Assembly (NCBI GenBank): GCA_035502095.1
Contig: DATJUX010000026.1
Coordinates: forward strand, 248,001-312,000
Length of the DNA: 64,000 nt
Source of the DNA: JAKANT01 sp035502095
Lineage (GTDB): Bacteria; Pseudomonadota; Gammaproteobacteria; Burkholderiales; Burkholderiaceae_F
Direction of reading: 5' to 3'
Part shown: positions 38,318-46,930 of the stretch, in pieces
Layout of the letters: each line of letters begins with the position of its first letter
How positions within the stretch are numbered: the first letter of the stretch is position 1
Program-made: the position numbers and the translations under genes
The notes under the pieces: model-generated
What the model saw: the letters and a program-made list of their open reading frames with translations, nothing else
The model's database searches: none
What the model was told of the DNA's origin: nothing

Positions 38318-38443
38318 ATGGGCAAGGGTGATCTGCGCACGCGGCGCGGCAAGATCTACAACGGCAGTCACGGGAAGACGCGTCCCGGCCGGGCGAAAAA
38401 GAAGAAGACCGAGCCCGCAAAGCCCGGAGCACGGCCCAAGTAG
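38318..38443 (+). CDS. 30S ribosomal protein bTHX
   Basis: Very small basic ribosomal protein of the bTHX/S31 family, 41 residues, which stabilises the head of the small subunit. It reads MGKGDLRTRRGKIYNGSHGK, the conserved core, then a lysine-rich tail PGRAKKKK ending GARPK. GGAG lies eight bases before the ATG. It stands alone and is followed by a strong terminator, so it is probably a monocistronic, well expressed message. Confidence 0.9.
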   Translation: MGKGDLRTRRGKIYNGSHGKTRPGRAKKKKTEPAKPGARPK

Positions 38444-38480
38444 GCGCCACACCGCCGCGCGCACCGCGCGGATGAACCAG

Positions 38481-38505
38481 GAGCCGGGAACGCCCGGCTC
38501 TTTTT
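38481..38505 (+). terminator. Rho-independent terminator after bTHX
   Basis: Perfect 8-base stem GAGCCGGG / CCCGGCTC with an AACG loop at 38481-38500, followed by five T. It lies 37 bases after the bTHX stop and 15 bases before the next ATG. Confidence 0.9.
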
Positions 38506-38520
38506 GTCGGATCAACCCAA

Positions 38521-39096
38521 ATGGCTCGAGCCGTCGCCTGGCTGCTGGCGGTCGTCGCAATGGTCGGATGTTCGCCCCGATTCGACTGGCGCGAAGTGCG
38601 ATCGGCGAGCGACGGTTACGTCGTGTCGCTGCCGGGCAAGCCGCAGATCGTCACGCGCGACCTCGAGTTGCCGCTCGACGGGGGACCGCAGAAGGTTTCC
38701 ATGACCATGACATCGACTGGCGTCGGCCCCACGATGTTCGCGGTCGGTGTGGCGCACCTTCCGGCGGGTGCGCCGCAGGACACCGCGGCCGCACAGACCT
38801 CGATCGCTTTCTTCCGTGACGGATTGCTGCGCAACATCGGCGCGCGCAGCGTGGAGAAGGAGTCGACACCTCCCGCGGGCAGGATCGCCGCTTCGGCGTT
38901 GCGCGCCTCGACGTCGTTCGAGGCGCGCGGACAGATCGGCCGCCCCGGCGAAACACCCGAACCCGCGCGGCTTGCCGCGCGCATCTATGTCGTCGATGAT
39001 CGCATCTACCAGATGGTCGCCATGGGCCGGGCAGGCGACCTGCCCGACCAGGAGATCGAGACCTTCTTCACCTCCTTCCAGCTGACGTCTCCGTAG
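38521..39096 (+). CDS. Hypothetical lipoprotein
   Basis: Predicted outer- or inner-membrane lipoprotein of 191 residues. The signal peptide ends in a lipobox, VAMVGC, with the modified cysteine near residue 17. The mature part reads SDGYVVSLPGKPQIVTRDL, a beta-rich start seen in small uncharacterised betaproteobacterial lipoproteins, and ends IYVVDDRIYQMVAMG with a short acidic helix. I do not recognise a characterised family. It starts just after the bTHX terminator, with no obvious ribosome site, and ends 22 bases before the aminotransferase. Confidence 0.75.
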   Translation: MARAVAWLLAVVAMVGCSPRFDWREVRSASDGYVVSLPGKPQIVTRDLELPLDGGPQKVSMTMTSTGVGPTMFAVGVAHLPAGAPQDTAAAQTSIAFFRDGLLRNIGARSVEKESTPPAGRIAASALRASTSFEARGQIGRPGETPEPARLAARIYVVDDRIYQMVAMGRAGDLPDQEIETFFTSFQLTSP

Positions 39097-39118
39097 TCCC
39101 GGCCCCCGCGAGGAACTC

Positions 39119-40456
39119 ATGAAGCTCGAAAACCCGCACACAGGCACCACGCTGTCGCTCGACGAATGGTGGATGCCGTTCACCGCCAACCGTCATTTCA
39201 AGGCCGCTCCGCGCCTGCTCGCGAAGGCCGATGGAATGTTCTACTGGACTCCCGATGGCCGCGAGATCCTGGACGGCACTGCCGGCCTGTGGTGCGTGAA
39301 CGCCGGTCACAATCGCAAGCCGATCGTGGAGGCGGTGGCGCGCCAAGCGGCGACGATGGACTACGCGCCGCCGTTCAACATGGGGCATCCGGTCGCGTTC
39401 GAGGCGGCGACCGCGGTCGCCGCGGTTGCTCCCGCCGGCATGCAGCGGGTGTTCTTCGCCAACTCGGGCTCGGAGGCGGCGGACACGGCGATGAAGATGG
39501 CGATCGCCTATCACCGTGCGCGCGGCGAGCCGGCGCGCCGCATCATCATCGGGCGCGAACGCGGCTACCACGGCGTGAACGTCGGTGGAACCATGGCCGG
39601 GGGCATCCCCGGCAACCGCAAGGCCTACGGCGCGCTGATGGCCGGCGTCGATCACCTGCGCTCGACGCACGACCTCGCCCGCAATGCGTACTCCAAGGGC
39701 CAGCCGGTGCACGGCGCCGAGTTCGCCGACGAACTCGAGCGCATCATCGCCCTGCACGATGCGTCGAACGTCGCCGCCGTGATCGTCGAACCGATGGCGG
39801 GTTCGGCGGGCGTGCTCGTGCCGCCGCAGGGTTACCTCGAGAAGCTGCGCGCCATCTGCGACAAGCACGGCGTGCTGCTGATCTTCGACGAGGTGATCAC
39901 GGGATTCGGCCGTCTGGGCGCCCCGTTCGCGGCCCACCGGTTCAACATCAAGCCCGATTTGCTCACCTGCGCCAAGGCCATCAACAACGCCGCGGTGCCG
40001 CTCGGCGCGGTGATCGCGCGCAACGAGATCCACGACACGATCGTCAACGCGGCACCGGAAGGTGCGATCGAATTTCTGCACGGGTACACGTACTCGGGCC
40101 ACCCGCTTGCCTGCGCGGCGGCGGTCGCGACCCAGAAGCTGTTCGCGGACGAGAAGCTCTTCGAGCGCGCGCGCGCGATGGAGCCGCATTTCGAGGCCGC
40201 CCTGCATTCCCTGCGCGGTGCGCGCCACGTGATCGACATCCGCAACATCGGCCTGGTCGGCGGCATCGAACTCGAGCCGCGTGCCGGCGCACCCGGTCGG
40301 CGCGCGCTCGATGCCCATGTCAAGTGCTTCGAAGCCGGTGTGCTGGTGCGCTTCACCGCCGACATCCTGGCGCTGAGCCCGCCGCTGATCATCGAGCGGG
40401 CGCAGATGGAGCGCATCGTCGAGACCATCGGCGCGGTGCTGAAGACGCTCGAGTAG
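39119..40456 (+). CDS. Omega-amino acid (beta-alanine)--pyruvate aminotransferase
   Basis: Class III PLP aminotransferase of 445 residues that moves the amino group of beta-alanine or another omega-amino acid to pyruvate. Cues: WWMPFTANRHFKAAPRLL at the start (typical of BauA/AptA), FFANSGSEAADTAMKMA, ERGYHGVNVGGTM, IVEPMAGSAGV, LIFDEVITGFGRLG, and PLP lysine K286 in TCAKAINNAAVP. The ending LVRFTADILALSPPLII fits. GAGGAA precedes the ATG. No malonate-semialdehyde dehydrogenase lies next to it; an aldehyde dehydrogenase is about 3.8 kb downstream. Confidence 0.88.
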   Translation: MKLENPHTGTTLSLDEWWMPFTANRHFKAAPRLLAKADGMFYWTPDGREILDGTAGLWCVNAGHNRKPIVEAVARQAATMDYAPPFNMGHPVAFEAATAVAAVAPAGMQRVFFANSGSEAADTAMKMAIAYHRARGEPARRIIIGRERGYHGVNVGGTMAGGIPGNRKAYGALMAGVDHLRSTHDLARNAYSKGQPVHGAEFADELERIIALHDASNVAAVIVEPMAGSAGVLVPPQGYLEKLRAICDKHGVLLIFDEVITGFGRLGAPFAAHRFNIKPDLLTCAKAINNAAVPLGAVIARNEIHDTIVNAAPEGAIEFLHGYTYSGHPLACAAAVATQKLFADEKLFERARAMEPHFEAALHSLRGARHVIDIRNIGLVGGIELEPRAGAPGRRALDAHVKCFEAGVLVRFTADILALSPPLIIERAQMERIVETIGAVLKTLE

Positions 40457-40537
40457 TCCGGCGCCGCACGTCGCGGCCGCGCCTTGGCGCGCGATATCCT
40501 TCGCGAGGTCATCACAGGTCGTGATCACCTCGCTGCC

Positions 40538-41152
40538 GTGGCCAAGAACGCTCCTGTTGCCGCCGCTGCGCTCGCGCAGCGCATCCTGACCCTGCGTGGC
40601 CAGCGCGTGATGGTCGATGCCGACCTTGCCGAGCTGTACGGCGTCTCGACACGGGCGCTCAACCAGGCGGTGAAGCGCAACGCCGCGCGGTTTCCCGAGG
40701 ACTTCATGTTTCGCCTGACGCGCGCCGAAAAGGAGCGGCTCGTCGTCGAGAACGGCCGCCTGGCACGCCTGAAGTTTTCGCCCGTGCTGCCCTTCGCGTT
40801 CACCGAGCACGGCGCCATCCAGGCCGCCAACGTTCTGAACTCGAGCCAGGCGGTCGCCATGGGCGTGCACGTCGTCCGCGCCTTCGTCAAGGCGCGGGCA
40901 CTCGCCGCCTCGCACAAGGATCTCGCTTCGAAGCTGGCCGCGTTCGAAAGGCGCCTGTTGCAGGCGACCGTGCAGTTGCACGAACACGACGCCGCGATCG
41001 AGAACCTGGTGCACGCGATTCGCGAGCTCACGGCCGCGCCGCCGAAGACATCGCGCCGGATCGGGTTCTCAGAGTGGAAGGAGGGCGCGCCGGCCCGGGC
41101 GAAGGACAGCGGCCGCAAAGAGGACCGCGCGAACGAGAAGGACCGGAGCTAA
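40538..41152 (+). CDS. ORF6N domain protein
   Basis: DNA-binding-like protein of about 204 residues. The N-terminal ORF6N (KilA-N-related) domain reads ILTLRGQRVMVDADLAELYG, then VSTRALNQAVKRNAARFPED and FMFRLTRAE. A coiled-coil-like helix and a strongly basic tail (RAKDSGRKEDRANEKD) follow. ORF6N proteins are frequent in phages and as orphan chromosomal genes; their targets are unknown. GTG at 40538 gives the usual short lead before the domain; TTG at 40484 is an alternative, neither with a clear ribosome site. No other phage gene is near. Its last four bases overlap the convergent DUF4124 gene. Confidence 0.78.
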   Translation: MAKNAPVAAAALAQRILTLRGQRVMVDADLAELYGVSTRALNQAVKRNAARFPEDFMFRLTRAEKERLVVENGRLARLKFSPVLPFAFTEHGAIQAANVLNSSQAVAMGVHVVRAFVKARALAASHKDLASKLAAFERRLLQATVQLHEHDAAIENLVHAIRELTAAPPKTSRRIGFSEWKEGAPARAKDSGRKEDRANEKDRS

Positions 41153-41619
41153 CGCTCGAGCTTCATGCTGCGGAAGGGCGGCGTCTTCTGCACCGGTGCG
41201 CCCTTCACGGGCACGTGCGCCGGGTGCTTGAAATCCTGGAAGCGGCGCCGGCTGTAGTTGTAGTAGTACGGCCAATAGCCGCCGTACACGACCGGCTCGG
41301 TTTCGTAGTTCGGAACCGGAGGCGGCGGCGCCATGCTCTGGGCGCGCAGCTCTTCGAGCTCGCGTTGCAGCCGATCGGCGCGTCCCTGGACAAGTCCTTC
41401 GCGGAAGAACGCCAGTTCCTCCTTCGACAGCCCCGGCACCACGCTCAGCGAGCTGTTGGCTTCATCAAGCGGTTTTGCGTCGGGTGCACCGGGCGGCGGC
41501 TTGTCGCTGTAGTTGACAACGCCCTGCTCATCGATCCACTTGTACAGGCCGGCCTGCGCCGCCAGCGGCATCGCCGCCGCGGATACCAGGACAGCAAGCA
41601 GGACGGATCGAATACGCAT
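41149..41619 (-). CDS. DUF4124 domain-containing periplasmic protein
   Basis: Exported protein of 156 residues. A signal peptide (SVLLAVLVSAAAMPLAAQA) is followed at once by the DUF4124 core GLYKWIDEQGVVNYSDKPPP, then a helix and a tyrosine-rich segment YGGYWPYYYNYSRRRF. DUF4124 domains are common in gammaproteobacteria and betaproteobacteria; function unknown. It is monocistronic. Confidence 0.85.
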   Translation of the reverse strand: MRIRSVLLAVLVSAAAMPLAAQAGLYKWIDEQGVVNYSDKPPPGAPDAKPLDEANSSLSVVPGLSKEELAFFREGLVQGRADRLQRELEELRAQSMAPPPPVPNYETEPVVYGGYWPYYYNYSRRRFQDFKHPAHVPVKGAPVQKTPPFRSMKLER

Positions 41620-41785
41620 CGCGACTCACGATTCCACTTTCACCGTTGAGTGTCAACCGAAGATTGTTTCCGCGCGTAACCCGAAGCCCCTCCGACGCGT
41701 GGCCGGAAATCCCGGACCAGCGCGGGGAGGAATCGAGACGGCGCGCAGCGTCGGCGGCCGTGACGATGTTGCCCGGCGCGCCTGT

Positions 41786-42295
41786 CTAACCCACTGCGTG
41801 TGCCGCGCTCGTCGAGCGTACGCGCCGCAGGGTGCACAGGTTGAGAAACAGAGAAATGCACGCGGCAATCGAACCCGCGGTCGAGCCGGCGAGCAGTCCG
41901 AACACCAGCCAGCAGCTGTCGGAAACCAGGTACGCGCGCCGAAACGCGCGCCCGACCAGCCAGAAAGTCGCGGTCGTCGTCAGGCAGGACGCGAATGCCG
42001 GCAGGAACGCGAGCGGCCCCGAGCTGGCGAGCAGAGCGAGCGACGCGACCACCGCGCACAGGCTCGCGGTCGCGCCGACCCGGAGCCGCCGCGGCCAACC
42101 GTGCACGTAGGTGGCGATCGTGTTCCGCCCGCCGGAAATCGCCGACAGGGCGGCCGCGACGCGCTCGCCCAGAAGGTGATAGTGCAACGCCCAGATCATC
42201 GCGCCCGTCGCGCCGAAGGCGAGGAAACGCCGGTGCGACGCGGTGAAGAACGCCGCGAACGAGACGGCACAGGCGAGGTAGCCGACTAGCTGCAT
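41786..42295 (-). CDS. YgjV-family inner membrane protein
   Basis: Hydrophobic protein of 169 residues with five to six membrane helices: MQLVGYLACAVSFAAFF, GATGAMIWALHYHLLGE, SLCAVVASLALLA, LPAFASCLTTTATFWLVG and SIAACISLFLNLCTLRRV. IWALHYHLLG and SAISGGRNTIATY fit the YgjV family, whose function is unknown. The ATG at 42293-42295 starts the first helix; another at 42334 adds 13 residues. Neither has a good ribosome site. Confidence 0.72.
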   Translation of the reverse strand: MQLVGYLACAVSFAAFFTASHRRFLAFGATGAMIWALHYHLLGERVAAALSAISGGRNTIATYVHGWPRRLRVGATASLCAVVASLALLASSGPLAFLPAFASCLTTTATFWLVGRAFRRAYLVSDSCWLVFGLLAGSTAGSIAACISLFLNLCTLRRVRSTSAAHAVG

Positions 42296-42528
42296 CGGAC
42301 CGAAGCAGGGAGCGATCTGCGGAGGGAACTGCATGGAGGACGACGGCAAGCGGCGACGGGCGAAAAGCGGAACCGACGGCGAAGGGGTCGGAGGGAAGCG
42401 CAGCGTAGTAGGGGCGACCCGGGTGCCATGCCCCGAAAAGCGGCCGAGTCGCCGCCAGTTGCGGCGGTAGTCCGTTTTGCAGTCGGAGGTGTCGCGGGGC
42501 ACTTTCCAAGGCCTCCGTCCATCCCGAA

Positions 42529-42581
42529 CGAAGCGAGGGATCCCGGCGTTGCGGCGCGTGTCTTTCGCGTGCCGAGGATGG
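42529..42581. repeat. Dispersed palindromic repeat, copy 1
   Basis: Segment bounded by CCATCC and GGATGG containing ATCCCGAACGAAGCGAGGGA then TCCCGGCG. The word pattern CATCCCGA-N-AGC-N-AAGGGATC matches the reverse complement of the element at 56627-56715. It lies in the ~430-base gap between the YgjV gene and the class V aminotransferase. I see no other feature in that gap. Confidence 0.6.
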
Positions 42582-42726
42582 CTCGGGTCGACGACGAAAA
42601 ATAGGTACCCAGTCCTGGCAAATTGAGTACCGCACCCCTCGGTAGGACGCAACTCATTCGCTATCACGGCAGCGCGGCCCTGCTTCCAGGGGCCGGTGCG
42701 GCAGCCGCGGAGACGAGGAGGTTGCG

Positions 42727-44124
42727 ATGGACGGCTTGATCAGTTGGAGCGCCTGGGACGTGCAGGCGATCCGCGCGCACTTCGACTTTCCCGCGACCGG
42801 CAGGGTCGTCACCAACAACGCTGCGAGCACGCAGCCGCCGCGCGAGCTGCTCGCCCGGTACCAGTCGCTTGCGCCGCAGTACGACAACGTCCACCGCGGC
42901 CAGTCGGATGCCTCGCAACACACCACGCGGCTGTTCGAAGCGGCGTACGACGACATCGCGCAATTCCTCGGCGCGCGCAGCCGCAACAACATCGTCATGG
43001 TGCGCAACACGACCGAGGCGCACAACGCCGTCATGTATTCGCTGCTGACCGAGTTTCGCGACGGCGACAACATCGTCACGACGATGATGGAGCACAACTC
43101 GAATTACGTACCCTGGTATGCGCTCTGCCGGGAAATCCTGCCGCGGCTGGGACGGCGCGTGCAGCATCGGCTCGTGCGCTTCGACCCGCAGACCGGCGAA
43201 CTGGATCTGGAGCAGATGGCCTCACTGATCGACGCACGCACCAAGATCGTCTGCTGCACGGGCGCGTCGAACTTTCTCGGCACGAAGAATCCGCTTGGCG
43301 CGGTGCGCACGCTGGCTGCGGGGAGCGGCTATCGGCAACCGAACGGCGAGCGCCGGTCGCTGCTGCTCGTCGATGGCGCCCAGCTTGTCCCGGGCAATTT
43401 CGTCGACGTGCAGGCGCTGGACGCCGACTACCTCTCCTTCTCGTTCCACAAGATGCTGGCGCCGCTCGGCACCGGCGTGCTGGTGGCGAAGGAACACCTG
43501 CTCGAATCGTCGCTGCCGTTCCTGTATGGCGGCGACATGATCGCCGAGGGCCAGGTATTTCCCGACTATGTCGGCTACAACACCCTGCCCTGGAAGTTCG
43601 CGGCCGGCACGCCCAATATCCTGGGCACGATCGTCTCCGCGCAAGCCTTGCGTGCCATCCTGGATTTCGCGCTCACGCCGCGCCGGCGGCACCATTTCGA
43701 CACTGCGCGCCCGATCGAACGGCCGGCGGTCGAGTGCGCCATGCGCCGCATCGCGGCGTGGAACCGCCGCCTGACGGCGCGTGCGCTCGAACGACTGGGC
43801 GCGATCCCCGGCCTGCGGATCTACGGTCCGCCCGATGCGGAGCGGCGCACCTCGCTGGTCGCCTTCAATGTCGCTGGCCGCGATCCGGTCGAGCTGGCGC
43901 AGGCGCTGAACGCCGCGGGCGTCGAGGCGCGCGCCGGGTGCCATTGCGCGACGCTGGCGCACCGGGCGCTGCAGCTCGATCCGCCGGCGAGCTGCCGCCT
44001 GAGCTTCTACTTCTACAACACGCTCGAAGAGGTCGATCGGGCTGTCGACGCGCTTGCCGTGATCGTCGCCGGGCGCAGGCAACCGCAGCCGCGCCGGTCG
44101 CTCGAGGCCAGCGCGGCCTGCTGA
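42727..44124 (+). CDS. Class V aminotransferase, cysteine-desulfurase-like
   Basis: PLP enzyme of 465 residues, NifS/SufS fold. Cues: VVTNNAASTQPPRELL near the start, VMVRNTTEAHNAVMYSLL, MMEHNSNYVPWY, CCTGASNFLGTKNPL, LLVDGAQLVPG, and PLP lysine K242 in SFSFHKMLAPLGTGVL. The C-terminal RAGCHCATLAHRAL holds cysteines where SufS has its catalytic one. Members of this subgroup act as desulfurases or lyases; the substrate is unclear. GGAGG lies seven bases before the ATG. No suf or isc genes are near, so a housekeeping Fe-S role is unlikely. Confidence 0.8.
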   Translation: MDGLISWSAWDVQAIRAHFDFPATGRVVTNNAASTQPPRELLARYQSLAPQYDNVHRGQSDASQHTTRLFEAAYDDIAQFLGARSRNNIVMVRNTTEAHNAVMYSLLTEFRDGDNIVTTMMEHNSNYVPWYALCREILPRLGRRVQHRLVRFDPQTGELDLEQMASLIDARTKIVCCTGASNFLGTKNPLGAVRTLAAGSGYRQPNGERRSLLLVDGAQLVPGNFVDVQALDADYLSFSFHKMLAPLGTGVLVAKEHLLESSLPFLYGGDMIAEGQVFPDYVGYNTLPWKFAAGTPNILGTIVSAQALRAILDFALTPRRRHHFDTARPIERPAVECAMRRIAAWNRRLTARALERLGAIPGLRIYGPPDAERRTSLVAFNVAGRDPVELAQALNAAGVEARAGCHCATLAHRALQLDPPASCRLSFYFYNTLEEVDRAVDALAVIVAGRRQPQPRRSLEASAAC

Positions 44125-44280
44125 CCCGTACCGGCCCGAGGCTGCGCTTGCGCAACGCTGGAATGGGGTAGCCTTGGTCGCAGCGGGGCTCGTTTCCTTC
44201 GCCCAGTACAGGCAGCTTCGCGGAACGTCCGGGATCTGCGGTGCGCGCACCGCGCAAGTCGACAACGGTCGGGGGCTGCA

Positions 44281-45711
44281 GTGAAGCAGAACTACATCGG
44301 CGGACAGTGGGTCGACGGCGCCGGCGTGAATCGCAACATCAATCCATCGAACCTCGACGACGTGGTCGGCGAATACGCCTCGGCCGACGCCGAGGGGACC
44401 CGGGCGGCGATCGCCGCCGCGCACGATGCGTTCGGACGCTGGTCGCAGTCGACGCCGCAGCAGCGCTTCGATGCACTCGATACCGTCGGCAGCGAAATCC
44501 TCGCGCGCAAGAACGAACTCGGCGATTTGCTCGCGCGCGAGGAAGGCAAGACGCTGCCGGAGGCGATCGGCGAAGTCGGGCGCGCGGGGCAGATCTTCAA
44601 GTTCTTCGCCGGCGAGGCGCTGCGCATCCCCGGTGAGAAGCTCGCATCCGTGCGGCCGGGCCTCGAGATCGAGGTGACACGCGAGCCCATGGGCGCGGTC
44701 GGGATCATCACGCCGTGGAATTTCCCGATCGCGATCCCGGCCTGGAAGATCGCGCCCGCCCTCGCTTACGGCAACTGCGTCGTGTTCAAGCCGGCGGATC
44801 TCGTGCCCGGCAGTGCATGGGCGCTGGCCGAGATCATCGCGCGCAGCGGGCTGTCGCCCGGCGTTTTCAACCTGGTGATGGGGCGCGGGCGCGAGGTCGG
44901 CCAGACCCTGCTGGACGACGCGCGCATCGCCGCGATCACGTTCACCGGCTCGGTCGCCACCGGCCGCCGGGTCGCGCAAGCGTGCGTCGCGCGTCTGGCC
45001 AAGTTCCAGCTGGAAATGGGCGGCAAGAATCCGCTCGTCGTCGTCGACGATGCCGATCTCGCGGTGGCGGTGAACTGCGCCGTGCAGGGCGCCTTTTATT
45101 CCACCGGCCAGCGGTGCACGGCGTCGTCGCGCCTGATCGTCACCGCGGGCATCCACGACCGCTTCGTGGCGGCCATGACCGAGGCGATGGGCAAGCTCAC
45201 CGTCGGCGATGCCCGCGAGAAGGGCGTCGACATCGGGCCCGTGGTCGATCCGACGCAGCTCGAGCAGGATCGCAACTACATCCGCATCGCGCAGGAGGAA
45301 GGCGCCAGGCTCGCATCCGGCGGCGCGACGATCGAACGGCGCACCCGCGGTTACTTCCTCCAGCCGACCTTGCTCACCGCGGCGACGAACGCGATGCGCT
45401 CCAGCCGCGAAGAGATTTTCGGACCGGTCGCCAGCGTGATCCGCGTGCGCGACTACGACGAGGCACTCGCAGTCGCCAACGACACCGAGTTCGGCCTAAC
45501 GGCCGGCATCTGCACGACATCGCTCAAGCTCGCGACCCACTTCAAGCGCAATGCGCAGGCCGGAATGGTGATGGTCAACGTCCCGACCGCGGGCGTCGAC
45601 TTCCACGTACCGTTCGGCGGCCGCAAGGGGTCGAGCTACGGGTCGCGCGAGCAGGGGCGCTATGCGGCCGAGTTCTACACGACTGTCAAGACAGCCTATA
45701 CGGCTGCTTGA
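44281..45711 (+). CDS. NAD(P)-dependent aldehyde dehydrogenase, KGSADH-like
   Basis: Aldehyde dehydrogenase of 476 residues, closest by eye to the alpha-ketoglutaric-semialdehyde dehydrogenase subgroup (VVFKPADLVPGSAWALAEI). Other marks: TPWNFPIAIPAWKIAPAL, catalytic Glu245 in LEMGGKNPLVV and Cys279 in STGQRCTASS, then EEIFGPVASVIRV and the C-terminal PFGGRKGSSYGSREQG. Such enzymes finish pentose, sugar-acid or hydroxyproline breakdown. The start is GTG at 44281 after GGGGGCTGCA. A 2-hydroxyacid dehydrogenase follows 39 bases later, so the two may be one unit. Confidence 0.87.
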   Translation: MKQNYIGGQWVDGAGVNRNINPSNLDDVVGEYASADAEGTRAAIAAAHDAFGRWSQSTPQQRFDALDTVGSEILARKNELGDLLAREEGKTLPEAIGEVGRAGQIFKFFAGEALRIPGEKLASVRPGLEIEVTREPMGAVGIITPWNFPIAIPAWKIAPALAYGNCVVFKPADLVPGSAWALAEIIARSGLSPGVFNLVMGRGREVGQTLLDDARIAAITFTGSVATGRRVAQACVARLAKFQLEMGGKNPLVVVDDADLAVAVNCAVQGAFYSTGQRCTASSRLIVTAGIHDRFVAAMTEAMGKLTVGDAREKGVDIGPVVDPTQLEQDRNYIRIAQEEGARLASGGATIERRTRGYFLQPTLLTAATNAMRSSREEIFGPVASVIRVRDYDEALAVANDTEFGLTAGICTTSLKLATHFKRNAQAGMVMVNVPTAGVDFHVPFGGRKGSSYGSREQGRYAAEFYTTVKTAYTAA

Positions 45712-45750
45712 CCTGCCGCGACCGTCGCGCGCGGTCCAAGGGCCGACGCG

Positions 45751-46689
45751 GTGAAACCCCGCATCATCCAGGTCGGGCGTTTGCAGGCGTCCCTCGAGAA
45801 AGCGCTGGCCGCGGAGTTCGACACCCATCCGCTGTGGCGCGAACGGGATCCGGCCGCATTCCTGGCGCAACACGGCGGTCAGTTCGCCGGCATGGCGACC
45901 TCGGTGCGATCGGGCGTCGATGCCCGCATGATGGATGCGCTGCCGGCGTTGCGAGTCATCGCGAACTTCGGTGTCGGCTATGAAACCATCGACGTCGAGG
46001 CGGCGAAGCGGCGCGCCATCGCGGTGAGCAATACGCCGGACGTGCTGACCGACTGCGTCGCCGATCTCGCGATCGGACTGATGATCGACGTCGCGCGCGG
46101 GATTTCCGCGGCCGACCGTTTCGTGCGGCGCGGTGACTGGACGCGAGCGCAGTTTCCCCTCGCCACGCGCGTGAGCGGCAAGCGGCTGGGCATCCTCGGC
46201 CTCGGGCGAATCGGCGCGGCGATTGCGCGGCGCGCCGAGGGGTTCGGCATGCAGATCCGCTACCACAGCCGGCGCCCGGTCGGCGGAGTGCCGTATGGCC
46301 ATGCCGCATCGCTGGTCGAACTCGCCGAATGGACCGACTTCCTGATCATTGCCGCCGCAGGTGGTGCGGCCACGCGCCACCTGGTCTCGACCGAAGTCAT
46401 CGACGCTCTCGGTCCGCGGGGATTTCTCGTCAACGTCGCGCGCGGTTCGGTGGTCGATGAAACCGCCTTGGTCCGGGCGCTCGGCGAAAAACGCATCGCC
46501 GGTGCCGGACTCGACGTGTTCGTCGACGAGCCCAACGTCCCGCTTGCCTTGCTGGAACTCGACAATGTCGTGCTGTTGCCGCACATCGCCAGCGCGACCC
46601 GCGAAACCCGCAACGCGATGGGCGACCTCGTGATCGAGAACCTGCGCGCGTTCTTCGCGACGGGACGGGTGAAGACGCCCGTGGCGTGA
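45751..46689 (+). CDS. D-2-hydroxyacid dehydrogenase
   Basis: NAD(P)-dependent reductase of 312 residues interconverting 2-keto and D-2-hydroxy acids, for example glyoxylate or hydroxypyruvate. The Rossmann motif is LGILGLGRIGAAIARRA; the catalytic triad is Arg in VNVARGSVVDE, Glu in DVFVDEPNVP and His in LLPHIASATRETR. NTPDVLTDCVADLAIGLM is typical of the glyoxylate/hydroxypyruvate reductase subgroup. GTG at 45751 opens the frame; no ATG lies near. Adjacent to the aldehyde dehydrogenase, suggesting a shared sugar-acid or glycolaldehyde pathway (inference). Confidence 0.86.
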   Translation: MKPRIIQVGRLQASLEKALAAEFDTHPLWRERDPAAFLAQHGGQFAGMATSVRSGVDARMMDALPALRVIANFGVGYETIDVEAAKRRAIAVSNTPDVLTDCVADLAIGLMIDVARGISAADRFVRRGDWTRAQFPLATRVSGKRLGILGLGRIGAAIARRAEGFGMQIRYHSRRPVGGVPYGHAASLVELAEWTDFLIIAAAGGAATRHLVSTEVIDALGPRGFLVNVARGSVVDETALVRALGEKRIAGAGLDVFVDEPNVPLALLELDNVVLLPHIASATRETRNAMGDLVIENLRAFFATGRVKTPVA

Positions 46690-46709
46690 GCGCGCGCCGG
46701 GGCGGCCCG

Positions 46710-46857
46710 TCAGCGTGCCGCTTGAGCGCGGCGCTCGAACCAGAGGAACTGCGCGCCGCCGAACGCGAACGGATGGTCGCGTTCGAAGCGCCGGCAATCG
46801 CGGATGCTCCAGATCGGCACGTCCCGGAAGCCCGCCGCGCGCGCCGCGCGTACATTC
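46710..46857 (-). pseudogene. Orphan C-terminal coding fragment
   Basis: On the minus strand this stretch reads GFRDVPIWSIRDCRRF then ERDHPFAFGGAQFLWFERR and stops at 46710. It looks like a true protein end (aromatic-rich, balanced composition) but has no start codon or upstream continuation. I do not recognise the family. It lies between the hydroxyacid dehydrogenase and the DUF4382 gene and may be the tail of a deleted gene. Confidence 0.25.
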
Positions 46858-46930
46858 CCGGGGAAGTTGGAAAGTCGAGGTGGCCGGCAGTCCGCACGGC
46901 CTGTTTCGGACGTTTCCTAGGGGTTTGAAA

